Notes: a model not told the origin generated them from the letters alone. A stretch of DNA of 6,859 nt from Candidatus Nitrosopumilus sp. (GCA_029941825.1 JAPYTM010000044.1:1-6859), one strand, 5' to 3'; shown: positions 1 to 4,882, counted from the stretch's first letter. A program made the numbers and translations.

Positions 1-300
1 ATGTCAGGTTGTGAATTTCTACAACTTCCAGCAAATCCAACAGACTACAAAGCAATTCTAGAAAAATGTCTTAAAGCAGAACAAGGGGCACTAGTCAACT
101 GGAATAAAATTTGCCAGATGACATTAGGAAAAGATCCCACAACATACGATATTGCAAAAGATATTCTAGCAGAAGAGATTGAACACGAATCTTGGTTCCT
201 AGAATTAATCTATGGTAGACCATCTGGGCATATGCGAAGAAAGTATGCAGGTGAAAGACCACATACCAGAAAACATTCAAGAGCACTAGACATGGCATAA
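1..300 (+). CDS. Dps-like ferritin (archaeal DPSL type), C-terminal part
   Basis: The 99 visible residues resemble the C-terminal half of archaeal Dps-like (DPSL) ferritins, which oxidise ferrous iron with peroxide and store it in a protein cage, protecting the cell from oxidative damage. Seen: an AEQGA helix with E27, a WNKIC segment, a GKDPTTYD linker, then a helix with E58, E59 and H62 (an ExxH ferroxidase arrangement), followed by GRPSGH and a basic tail. Family members are usually about 180-190 residues, so the first two helices of the four-helix bundle are missing. The ATG at base 1 is therefore probably an internal methionine and the gene probably starts left of the window. Cysteines at 4, 23 and 38 fit the DPSL habit of carrying a cysteine pair near the iron site, though which pair is meant is inference. 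A truncated gene cannot be excluded. The stop is TAA at 298-300. Confidence 0.82.
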   Translation: MSGCEFLQLPANPTDYKAILEKCLKAEQGALVNWNKICQMTLGKDPTTYDIAKDILAEEIEHESWFLELIYGRPSGHMRRKYAGERPHTRKHSRALDMA

Positions 301-310
301 TGCCAAATCA

Positions 311-323
311 TTTTCTTTCTTTT
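311..323 (+). terminator. T-rich terminator after the ferritin gene
   Basis: A pyrimidine run (ttttctttctttt) starts 11 bases after the ferritin stop codon. Archaeal RNA polymerase terminates at such U-rich tracts without a hairpin. The rest of 301-412 shows only AT-rich sequence and the promoter of the next gene. Confidence 0.5.
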
Positions 324-384
324 AGATTTCTCACTAGAGTTACTTTGTGATAACAAATAGTAAAGATGATTTGTTTTATTACGG

Positions 385-391
385 TTAAATA
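385..391 (+). promoter_or_regulatory. TATA box for the 413-751 gene
   Basis: TTAAATA is centred 25 bases before the ATG at 413. There is no Shine-Dalgarno-like sequence just before that ATG. The spacing predicts transcription starting at or next to the start codon, giving a leaderless mRNA. Position and composition are seen; promoter activity is inferred. Confidence 0.55.
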
Positions 392-412
392 GAAAAATAT
401 CGTATTAATAAC

Positions 413-751
413 ATGGTTAAACAAATCAGCCTAGACACCTGGCAAATACAACAATTAACTGATCTGTTAGAAAAAGGTTCAAACATTGTTACAAAAACAA
501 ATAGGCCGATTGTTTTGTACAGACAAACATTAGAAGAAGAAGAAGAATCGTATGAAGAAATAGTATGTACTCTTACCAAAGGATATGTAATTGAACAAAT
601 GGTAACATCAGGAGGAATTTTGGTTCCAAGTTTTCAACAACAATTTGTATTTACAATTAAAGAATATCCACAAGAGTTATTGAGAAAAAGTAAAGATCGC
701 TTTTTAGAAATGATTGATTTTCTTGAAGAGCAGATTAAATTAACGTCATAG
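413..751 (+). CDS. Small protein of unknown function (112 aa)
   Basis: I do not recognise a named family. The protein has no signal peptide or membrane segment and looks cytosolic. Residues 1-30 look helical (TWQIQQLTDLLEKG). A short acidic run of five glutamates at 41-45 is encoded by five GAA codons in a row (533-547). The middle (about 49-85) has alternating hydrophobic residues typical of beta strands, and the C-terminal 25 residues form another likely helix. Only one cysteine (C52) is present, so a zinc site is unlikely. It stands alone between a TATA box and the sucC promoter, whose TATA element begins one base after this gene's TAG stop. Codon use matches the neighbours, and length, start context and AT-rich style support a real gene, probably conserved in related archaea. 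Confidence 0.75.
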   Translation: MVKQISLDTWQIQQLTDLLEKGSNIVTKTNRPIVLYRQTLEEEEESYEEIVCTLTKGYVIEQMVTSGGILVPSFQQQFVFTIKEYPQELLRKSKDRFLEMIDFLEEQIKLTS

Positions 752-759
752 TTAATAAA
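752..759 (+). promoter_or_regulatory. TATA box for sucC
   Basis: TTAATAAA sits directly after the stop codon of the preceding gene, centred about 28 bases before the sucC ATG at 784. No Shine-Dalgarno site precedes that ATG, so a leaderless sucCD transcript is the simplest reading. Confidence 0.55.
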
Positions 760-783
760 GACCGTAAAATCCATGAGTTTTGC

Positions 784-1890
784 ATGCAATTACTCGAGTT
801 TCAGGCTAAAGAGTTATTTCGAGAATATGGGATTAATTTACTTGATAGTATAGCATCTACAAATATTGAACAAGGTCGAAAAGATGCAAAACAATTAGGT
901 TATCCATTTGTAATTAAAATTCAAGTTCCTGTAGGAGGTAGAGGAAAAGCTGGAGGCATTCTAACATGTCAAAATGATGATGAATTTGAGCTAAAATATC
1001 CACAAGTTATGGATTTAACAATAAAAGGTGAAAAAGCAAGGGCAATTTTACTTGAAAAGATGGCAGATATTAAAAAAGAATTGTATTTATCACTATTTTT
1101 GAATCGTTCAAAAAGATGCTATACAATTATTGCATCAGCTGAAGGCGGAGTTGAAATTGAATCAGTGAAAAATCAAATTATCAAAGAGGTTGGATTAGGA
1201 AAAGTTTCAGATGAACTTGCAAACGAAGTTGCAAAAGAAATTGGGCTAGAAGGTAAAACAGCAGAACAATTTGCAGATATTTTGAAAAAATTATCAAAAC
1301 TTACAATTGAAAAAGAAGCAGAACTTGCAGAAATTAATCCACTTGCAATCATGAAAGATGATTCAGTAGTTGCACTTGATGGCAAGTTTGTAACAGATGA
1401 CAATAGTAATTTTAGACATGAGGAATTACAAAAATATCAAGAAAAATCAGAGATTGAAGAAAGAGCAGAGAAAAGTGGATTCTCACTAGTGGAATTAGAT
1501 GGAAACATTGCAGTTGTAGGAAATGGTGCAGGACTTGTAATGGCTACACTTGACATGTTGTCAGACAACGGTGGAAAACCAGCATGTTTCTTAGATGTAG
1601 GTGGTGGTGCAACAACAGAATCAGTTTATGAAGCATTAACTTTGATTAGTAAAATGGATAGAGTGAAAGGAATACTAGTGAATCTCTATGGAGGAATCGT
1701 AAAAACAACAGTAGTTGCAGAAGCATTTCTCAAAGCATATGAAGATAATTTAATTGACTTGCCAGTATTTTCAAGACTGAAAGGTACAGAAGCAGAAAAA
1801 GCCACAGAGATGCTTCAAGGTTCAAGAACCAAAATGTTTGCTACAGTAGAAGAGGCAATCAATGCAGCAGTAATGGAGGTAAAAAATTGA
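784..1890 (+). CDS. sucC: Succinyl-CoA synthetase (ligase), beta subunit
   Basis: This is the ATP-grasp subunit of succinyl-CoA synthetase, which with SucD interconverts succinyl-CoA + NDP + phosphate and succinate + CoA + NTP. Seen: the family's opening (LLEFQAKELFREYG); a glycine-rich nucleotide-binding loop GGRGKAGGI at 51-59; AEINPLAI with N185 and ALDGK with D199, spaced 14 apart like the Mg-binding Asn199/Asp213 of the E. coli enzyme; and the ligase domain motifs GNGAGLVMATLD (247-257 region), FLDVGGGAT (269-277) and NLYGGIVKT (300-308). At 368 residues it is about 20 shorter than bacterial SucC, with the shortening mostly before residue 185. The ATG at 784 gives the canonical N-terminus. 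Its TGA stop overlaps the TTG start of sucD. In organisms fixing carbon by the 3-hydroxypropionate/4-hydroxybutyrate cycle, succinyl-CoA is also a cycle intermediate, so the enzyme could connect that cycle with the TCA reactions; that link is inference. Preference for ADP or GDP cannot be read from the sequence. Confidence 0.95.
   Translation: MQLLEFQAKELFREYGINLLDSIASTNIEQGRKDAKQLGYPFVIKIQVPVGGRGKAGGILTCQNDDEFELKYPQVMDLTIKGEKARAILLEKMADIKKELYLSLFLNRSKRCYTIIASAEGGVEIESVKNQIIKEVGLGKVSDELANEVAKEIGLEGKTAEQFADILKKLSKLTIEKEAELAEINPLAIMKDDSVVALDGKFVTDDNSNFRHEELQKYQEKSEIEERAEKSGFSLVELDGNIAVVGNGAGLVMATLDMLSDNGGKPACFLDVGGGATTESVYEALTLISKMDRVKGILVNLYGGIVKTTVVAEAFLKAYEDNLIDLPVFSRLKGTEAEKATEMLQGSRTKMFATVEEAINAAVMEVKN
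1875..1880 (+). promoter_or_regulatory. Shine-Dalgarno site for sucD
   Basis: GGAGGT lies six bases before the TTG at 1887, inside the last codons of sucC. It is the strongest Shine-Dalgarno match in the window and fixes the non-ATG start of sucD. First genes of transcripts here lack such sites, as is common in archaea that mix leaderless and SD-led translation. Confidence 0.8.
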
Positions 1891-2804
1891 CAGATATTTT
1901 TGGATTACTAAAAGGAAAGCCAGGGGATTCAGATTATGAGAAAAAAGGAGTAATTGTACAAGGAATTACTGGAGCATATGGTTCAATTCATACAAAAAAT
2001 ATGATTACATATGGCACCAACATAGTTGCGGGAGTTACGCCAGGTAAAGGTGGTCAAAAATTTGAAGATAAAGTTCCAATTTACAATACAATGCAAGAGG
2101 CGATAGATGCCACTAGTGCAAAAATTTCAATCATATTTGTTCCAGCAAAATTCTTTTTGGGGGCAGCAAAAGAGGCATTAGAAGCTGGAATCAAACTGTT
2201 AGTTGCAATTCCAGAACATGTTCCAGTTAGAGATACTATGGAAATTTTAGATTTAGCAACTCAAAAAGGTGCAGTAATCATTGGTCCAAATACACCAGGA
2301 ATTATGATTCCAGAATTAATTAAAATAGGAATCATGCCAGCAATGCCTTTCAAAGCAGGGAAGATTGCAGTTCTATCAAAAAGTGGGACATTACTCTATG
2401 AGATTTCAGATGCGCTTACCAATACAGGATTTGGACAATCAATTACAATTGGAATTGGTGGGGATCCAGTTAATGGAACAAGACTCATTGATGCATTTGA
2501 AATGATTAAAGATATTCCAGACTTGGAAGGATTAGTAGTTGTAGGAGAAATTGGGGGAGATTCAGAAGAAATTTTAGCTCAAAAAATTATTGATAGTAAA
2601 TTTAACAAACCAACTGTGGCATACATTGCAGGAAGAGCAGCTCCCAAAGAAAAGAGAATGGGGCATGCAGGTGCAATAGTTATGGGAACTTATGGTTCTG
2701 CAGAATCTAAAATATTGATGTTTAACAAAGCAAACATTCCAGTAGCAAAAAGACCTGCAGAAGTACCAGTTTTGTTAGCAGGAAAAATGGAAAAATCCGA
2801 TTAG
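1887..2804 (+). CDS. sucD: Succinyl-CoA synthetase (ligase), alpha subunit
   Basis: This is the CoA-binding, phosphohistidine-carrying subunit that pairs with SucC. Seen: the Rossmann-type CoA site VIVQGITG (G26-G29) followed by GSIHTK; TNIVAGVTPGKGG (about 44-56); the GPNTPG and LSKSGTL motifs of the alpha subunit; EIGG near residue 225; and the active-site segment MGHAGAIV with H260, matching the phosphorylated His246 of E. coli SucD. At 305 residues it is slightly longer than bacterial SucD (about 290), mainly because of roughly 15 extra N-terminal residues. The start is TTG, whose last two bases form part of the sucC TGA stop (TTGA overlap). No in-frame ATG occurs before the CoA motif, and GGAGGT is correctly spaced, so this start is firm. 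The overlap implies co-transcription and translational coupling for a one-to-one complex. Confidence 0.95.
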   Translation: MTDIFGLLKGKPGDSDYEKKGVIVQGITGAYGSIHTKNMITYGTNIVAGVTPGKGGQKFEDKVPIYNTMQEAIDATSAKISIIFVPAKFFLGAAKEALEAGIKLLVAIPEHVPVRDTMEILDLATQKGAVIIGPNTPGIMIPELIKIGIMPAMPFKAGKIAVLSKSGTLLYEISDALTNTGFGQSITIGIGGDPVNGTRLIDAFEMIKDIPDLEGLVVVGEIGGDSEEILAQKIIDSKFNKPTVAYIAGRAAPKEKRMGHAGAIVMGTYGSAESKILMFNKANIPVAKRPAEVPVLLAGKMEKSD

Positions 2805-2812
2805 AATAAAAG
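2805..2812 (+). promoter_or_regulatory. Possible TATA box for L40e
   Basis: AATAAAAG starts right after the sucD stop and is centred 27-28 bases before the L40e ATG, the spacing seen for the other promoters in this window. If active, it would give an L40e transcript independent of sucCD. The gene also has a Shine-Dalgarno site, which a leaderless transcript would not contain, so both signals cannot serve the same mRNA. Confidence 0.35.
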
Positions 2813-2821
2813 AGAGGAATT

Positions 2822-2827
2822 AAGGAG
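2822..2827 (+). promoter_or_regulatory. Shine-Dalgarno site for L40e
   Basis: AAGGAG is followed by eight bases before the ATG at 2836. It supports translation of L40e from a transcript reading through from sucCD. Confidence 0.6.
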
Positions 2828-2835
2828 AAATTCAA

Positions 2836-3003
2836 ATGCCAATCACTGATCCTGAAAAGAAACGTATTGCACAACAAGCACGTCTTGTAATGAAAATCTG
2901 TTTCAAATGTGGAGCTAGGAATGATATTGGAGCTACTAGATGTAGAAAATGTAGAAATCCATACTTGAGATTAAAGAATAGAAATCTGGGCGTAAAGAAA
3001 TAG
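2836..3003 (+). CDS. rpl40e: Ribosomal protein L40e (large subunit)
   Basis: A 55-residue basic protein beginning MPITDPEKKRIAQQ, with a zinc ribbon formed by C22-x2-C25 and C36-x2-C39, ten residues apart, then a basic tail (RLKNRNLGVKK). This is the length, charge and zinc pattern of archaeal L40e, a protein of the large ribosomal subunit; in eukaryotes the homologue is made as a fusion to ubiquitin, while archaea make it alone, as here. It is short enough to be missed by ORF callers with a length cut-off. A Shine-Dalgarno site supports the ATG. It lies 31 bases after sucD and could be the third gene of that transcript, or have its own promoter. Its stop is only two bases from the stop of the convergent gene on the minus strand. 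Confidence 0.93.
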   Translation: MPITDPEKKRIAQQARLVMKICFKCGARNDIGATRCRKCRNPYLRLKNRNLGVKK

Positions 3004-3005
3004 AA

Positions 3006-3254
3006 TTAAAAATCCATCAATCTTTGTCTATAATCTACAATTGCAAATTTTATTTCAGAAAAGTATTGTGCCGTAAATGATTTTGCAGAATCAGAATCTT
3101 CTAATTCTTCAAGAGATAGTTGAAGGTCATCAGGCAATTGTTCATTCATCTGAAAAAGGACTTTAGCTGCATCAACATATTGTCCAAGATTTTCTGAATA
3201 TTCAAATGCCAATTTCATTCGATTAATTAATGCATCAAACTCTTGTAAAGACAT
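3006..3254 (-). CDS. Small helical protein of unknown function (82 aa)
   Basis: I do not recognise this family. The protein has no cysteine, no signal peptide and no membrane segment. It looks almost wholly alpha-helical: residues 1-40 form a regular amphipathic pattern (MSLQEFDALINRMKLAFEYSE), an acidic stretch LEELEDSD lies around 48-55, and a second helical region covers 56-82. It is acidic overall. Such small helical acidic proteins often act as partners of other proteins, but nothing here points to one. It converges on L40e with two bases between the stops. Support as a gene: a clean ORF filling the space between L40e and the tRNA, codon use like its neighbours, and an AT-rich presumed promoter region just before its ATG. 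Confidence 0.7.
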   Translation of the reverse strand: MSLQEFDALINRMKLAFEYSENLGQYVDAAKVLFQMNEQLPDDLQLSLEELEDSDSAKSFTAQYFSEIKFAIVDYRQRLMDF

Positions 3255-3270
3255 AGTTACTATTTTTAAA

Positions 3271-3279
3271 ATAAATAAA
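3271..3279 (-). promoter_or_regulatory. Possible TATA box for the minus-strand gene
   Basis: On the minus strand this reads TTTATTTAT, centred about 21 bases before the ATG at 3254. The whole 3255-3290 stretch is A/T only apart from a few bases, so the exact element is uncertain. Confidence 0.3.
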
Positions 3280-3320
3280 AAAGACCAAGGTAATTACAAT
3301 ATATTCAGAGAATCTAAAGG

Positions 3321-3328
3321 TAAAAAAG
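3321..3328 (+). promoter_or_regulatory. TATA-like element for tRNA-Val
   Basis: TAAAAAAG is centred 26-27 bases before the first base of the tRNA at 3351. A second AT-rich stretch (TATTATA, 3333-3339) is closer but would place the start inside the tRNA. Confidence 0.4.
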
Positions 3329-3350
3329 ATCGTATTATAGTAATATTGTT

Positions 3351-3444
3351 GGACCGGTCGTCTAGTTTGGTTTGGATGACGCACTCACACTGCGTAAGGA
3401 AGCAATTCCCGCAAAGGTCGTGGGTTCAAATCCCATTCGGTCCA
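3351..3444 (+). tRNA. tRNA-Val(CAC) with a 19-base intron
   Basis: Cloverleaf by inspection: acceptor GGACCGG (3351-3357) pairs with TCGGTCC (3437-3443; last pair G-T), discriminator A at 3444, no encoded CCA. The D arm is GTCT/GGAT (3360-3363/3374-3377) with two G-T wobbles. The anticodon stem ACGCA/TGCGT (3379-3383/3391-3395) is perfect and closes the loop CTCACAC with T33 and anticodon CAC (3386-3388), reading GTG valine codons. The T arm is GTGGG/CCCAT around loop TTCAAAT (3420-3436). Between anticodon stem and T stem there are 24 bases instead of the usual 5; removing the 19-base intron 3397-3415 leaves variable loop AGGTC with C48 able to pair G15, and a 75-base mature tRNA. An unusual T stands at position 21, where A is normal. 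A standard tRNA finder might misread the long region as a class II variable arm. Confidence 0.9.
3397..3415 (+). other. Non-canonical tRNA intron at position 44/45
   Basis: The region folds as an archaeal bulge-helix-bulge splice motif. The four-pair central helix is TGCG (3391-3394) with CGCA (3410-3413). It is flanked by three-base bulges TAA (3395-3397) and AAG (3414-3416). The inner hairpin is GGAA/TTCC (3398-3401/3406-3409) with a GCAA tetraloop. Archaeal splicing endonuclease cuts after the second bulge base, giving cuts at 3396/3397 and 3415/3416 and exactly 19 bases removed, the number needed to restore a five-base variable loop. The outer helix is weak: only C3390-G3417 and A3389-T3418 pair. 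Non-canonical tRNA introns are known in Thaumarchaeota and Crenarchaeota. Confidence 0.85.
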
Positions 3445-3445
3445 C

Positions 3446-3449
3446 TTTT
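3446..3449 (+). terminator. Short T tract after tRNA-Val
   Basis: Four T bases start two bases after the tRNA discriminator. This is short but typical of the region where archaeal tRNA transcripts end; processing by tRNase Z and CCA addition would follow. Confidence 0.35.
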
Positions 3450-3498
3450 AATATAACAAAAATACCCCAGGGAAACATTAGTACAAATTTGTAACAAA

Positions 3499-3507
3499 TT
3501 TTTTAAA
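3499..3507 (+). promoter_or_regulatory. Probable TATA box for the secreted-protein gene
   Basis: TTTTTTAAA is centred about 29-30 bases before the TTG start at 3533. A 12-base perfect palindrome, TACAAATTTGTA (3482-3493), ends five bases before it and could be a regulator site; that is a guess from position and symmetry only. Confidence 0.4.
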
Positions 3508-3532
3508 GGGTTTTAAAAGTACAAAAAATGCA

Positions 3533-3958
3533 TTGAATTCAAAATCAAATCTATTTCTAATTGTATCAATTATGACAGTATTTGGTATAATGATGGTTCC
3601 AGGGGTTTTTGCTGAAACTAGTGAAAGTTCAGTTACAGTATCTCCAATTAATGAAAAATTAAGTTTAAAGAAAATAGTCACTACGATGATTGTGCCTCAA
3701 GATAATAAACTTCCATGGGGAATAGTAAAAGGCACACCTTCAGATTATGTTGAAAGATATCCAGTAATAATTCAATTTTACAAAAATGGGGAACCAGTTC
3801 ATGTTGCTCAAGTAGATGTAAAGGGTGATGGATCATATGATTACAAATTTAGAGTTAGAAACATAGACAACACTACAGGAGAAGTAACAAATATCTTTGA
3901 AGGACAATATACTGTAAAGATTTTCAAAGTAATTCATAACCAAAATGAGTTAATCTAA
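3533..3958 (+). CDS. Secreted protein of unknown function, beta-rich (141 aa)
   Basis: Residues 1-27 form a clear Sec-type signal peptide: a short N-terminus with K4, a hydrophobic core (LFLIVSIMTVFGIMMV), and a VFA cleavage site before ETSESS. The mature part, about 114 residues, has no cysteine and no further membrane segment. From about residue 60 it alternates hydrophobic and polar residues in several likely strands (YPVIIQFYKNGEPVHVAQVDV, GSYDYKFRVRN, GQYTVKIFKVI), suggesting a single Ig-like or similar beta-sandwich domain. NTT (about 113-115) is a possible N-glycosylation sequon. Segments of this style are common in thaumarchaeal surface proteins, but I do not know a function. The start must be TTG: the nearby ATG at 3528 is in another frame and meets a stop after one more codon, while the TTG gives a complete signal peptide. 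It appears monocistronic. Confidence 0.8.
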   Translation: MNSKSNLFLIVSIMTVFGIMMVPGVFAETSESSVTVSPINEKLSLKKIVTTMIVPQDNKLPWGIVKGTPSDYVERYPVIIQFYKNGEPVHVAQVDVKGDGSYDYKFRVRNIDNTTGEVTNIFEGQYTVKIFKVIHNQNELI

Positions 3959-3978
3959 TAAGATTTTTCATAGAATTC

Positions 3979-3984
3979 ATATAT
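3979..3984 (+). promoter_or_regulatory. TATA box for pyrophosphatase
   Basis: ATATAT is centred 26-27 bases before the ATG at 4008, with no Shine-Dalgarno site before that ATG. A leaderless transcript covering the pyrophosphatase and the zinc-finger gene is likely. Confidence 0.55.
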
Positions 3985-4007
3985 CATAAAATTGTTAAAT
4001 CAATAAA

Positions 4008-4547
4008 ATGAGTAAGAATTTTTGGCACGATATTGAATCAGGTTCAGACATACCTGAAATTATCAACGTCATTGTAGAAATACCAAAAGGTTCTATGAAC
4101 AAATATGAATATGATAAAAAACACAATATGATAAAACTAGATAGAGTATTATTTTCACCATTTCACTATCCAGGAGATTATGGATTGGTTCCCCAAACAA
4201 TATCAGAGGATGGGGACCCACTTGATGCATTAGTTCTCGTTACAAATCCAACGTATCCAGGAATTTTAATTGAAGCAAGACCAATAGGGTTACTTCAAAT
4301 GAAAGATGATGGTGAATCAGATGACAAAATTATTTGTGTCTCAACTAATGATCCTAGATATCTCCATACTACAGACATTACAAATGTGGAGGATCATTAT
4401 CGCTCAGAGATAGCTCATTTTTTTCAAGTTTACAAAGATTTGGAAGGGAAAAAAGTAGACATCATAGGTTGGAAATCAGCAAAAGAGGCAAAAATAGTAA
4501 TTGTTGAATCAATAAAGAGATACAAAGATACTCTAAAAAAATACTAG
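4008..4547 (+). CDS. ppa: Inorganic pyrophosphatase, family I
   Basis: This soluble enzyme hydrolyses pyrophosphate to two phosphates, pulling forward reactions such as nucleic acid synthesis and tRNA and acyl activation. At 179 residues it has the normal length of prokaryotic family I enzymes. Seen: VEIPKGS with E24; K32 and R46; HYPGDYGLVP with Y58; the family signature DGDPLDA with D68, D70 and D73; D100, D105 and K107; and the FFQVYKDLEGK segment with Y142 and K143. By alignment by eye these match the E. coli residues Glu20, Lys29, Arg43, Tyr55, Asp65/67/70, Asp97, Asp102, Lys104, Tyr141 and Lys142, so all metal and phosphate ligands are present and the enzyme should be active, most likely as a hexamer with Mg. 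The ATG gives the expected N-terminus. The gene is followed after one base by a zinc-finger gene. Confidence 0.97.
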   Translation: MSKNFWHDIESGSDIPEIINVIVEIPKGSMNKYEYDKKHNMIKLDRVLFSPFHYPGDYGLVPQTISEDGDPLDALVLVTNPTYPGILIEARPIGLLQMKDDGESDDKIICVSTNDPRYLHTTDITNVEDHYRSEIAHFFQVYKDLEGKKVDIIGWKSAKEAKIVIVESIKRYKDTLKKY

Positions 4548-4548
4548 C

Positions 4549-4806
4549 ATGTCAAAAGAATGTGAACATTTCTCACACGAAAAGAACAACATCACACCAA
4601 ACACAAAAAATTGTGAAGAGTGTGAAAAAGAACATTTGCCAGTAGTTGCAATTAGAATGTGTTTAACATGTGGACATGTTGGTTGTTGTGATTCATCTAT
4701 TGGGAAACACGCCACAAAACACTTTGAAGAAACTGGTCATCCAGTAATGAAAGCAATTCCAGGAGATATTTGGAAGTGGTGTTATCATCACAAAGAATAC
4801 TATTGA
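4549..4806 (+). CDS. UBP-type zinc-finger protein (85 aa)
   Basis: A single small domain of the ZnF_UBP family, the fold that in eukaryotic deubiquitinases and HDAC6 binds the free C-terminal Gly-Gly of ubiquitin. Seen: C5xH7, C22xxC25, C38xxC41 followed by GHVGCC (C46, C47), then H54, H58 and H64 in the HATKHFEETGHPV segment, and an aromatic C-terminus with W75, W77, C78, H80 and H81. The ligand count suits two or three zinc ions. Stand-alone UBP fingers occur widely in bacteria and archaea that lack a recognisable ubiquitin system, and their partner is generally unknown. The ATG follows the pyrophosphatase stop by a single base with no Shine-Dalgarno site, implying translation by re-initiation and a shared transcript. 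What it binds, and whether it relates to pyrophosphatase, is not shown by the sequence. Confidence 0.9.
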   Translation: MSKECEHFSHEKNNITPNTKNCEECEKEHLPVVAIRMCLTCGHVGCCDSSIGKHATKHFEETGHPVMKAIPGDIWKWCYHHKEYY

Positions 4807-4875
4807 AGTTAACGATGAAGCAAAATTGAAAATATGTTAAAATATTTAAATCAGAATCACACAAAAATTAAAATA

Positions 4876-4882
4876 TTTTTTT
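4876..4882 (+). terminator. T7 tract after the zinc-finger gene
   Basis: Seven T bases, about 70 bases after the zinc-finger stop, form the first uninterrupted T run downstream of the ppa/zinc-finger pair. It fits archaeal U-tract termination; there is no stable hairpin. Confidence 0.45.

Noticed and set aside
3391..3419. Class II tRNA (long variable arm, as in Leu or Ser)
   Set aside because: The anticodon CAC is valine, whose tRNA is class I, and a bulge-helix-bulge removing exactly 19 bases explains the extra length.
3528..3530. ATG at 3528 as the start of the secreted-protein gene
   Set aside because: It is out of frame and meets TGA after one codon; the TTG at 3533 gives a complete signal peptide.
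4811..4818. C-box-like sequence (cgatgaag) suggesting a C/D-box guide RNA
   Set aside because: It matches the C box imperfectly and no D box (CTGA) follows at a suitable distance.
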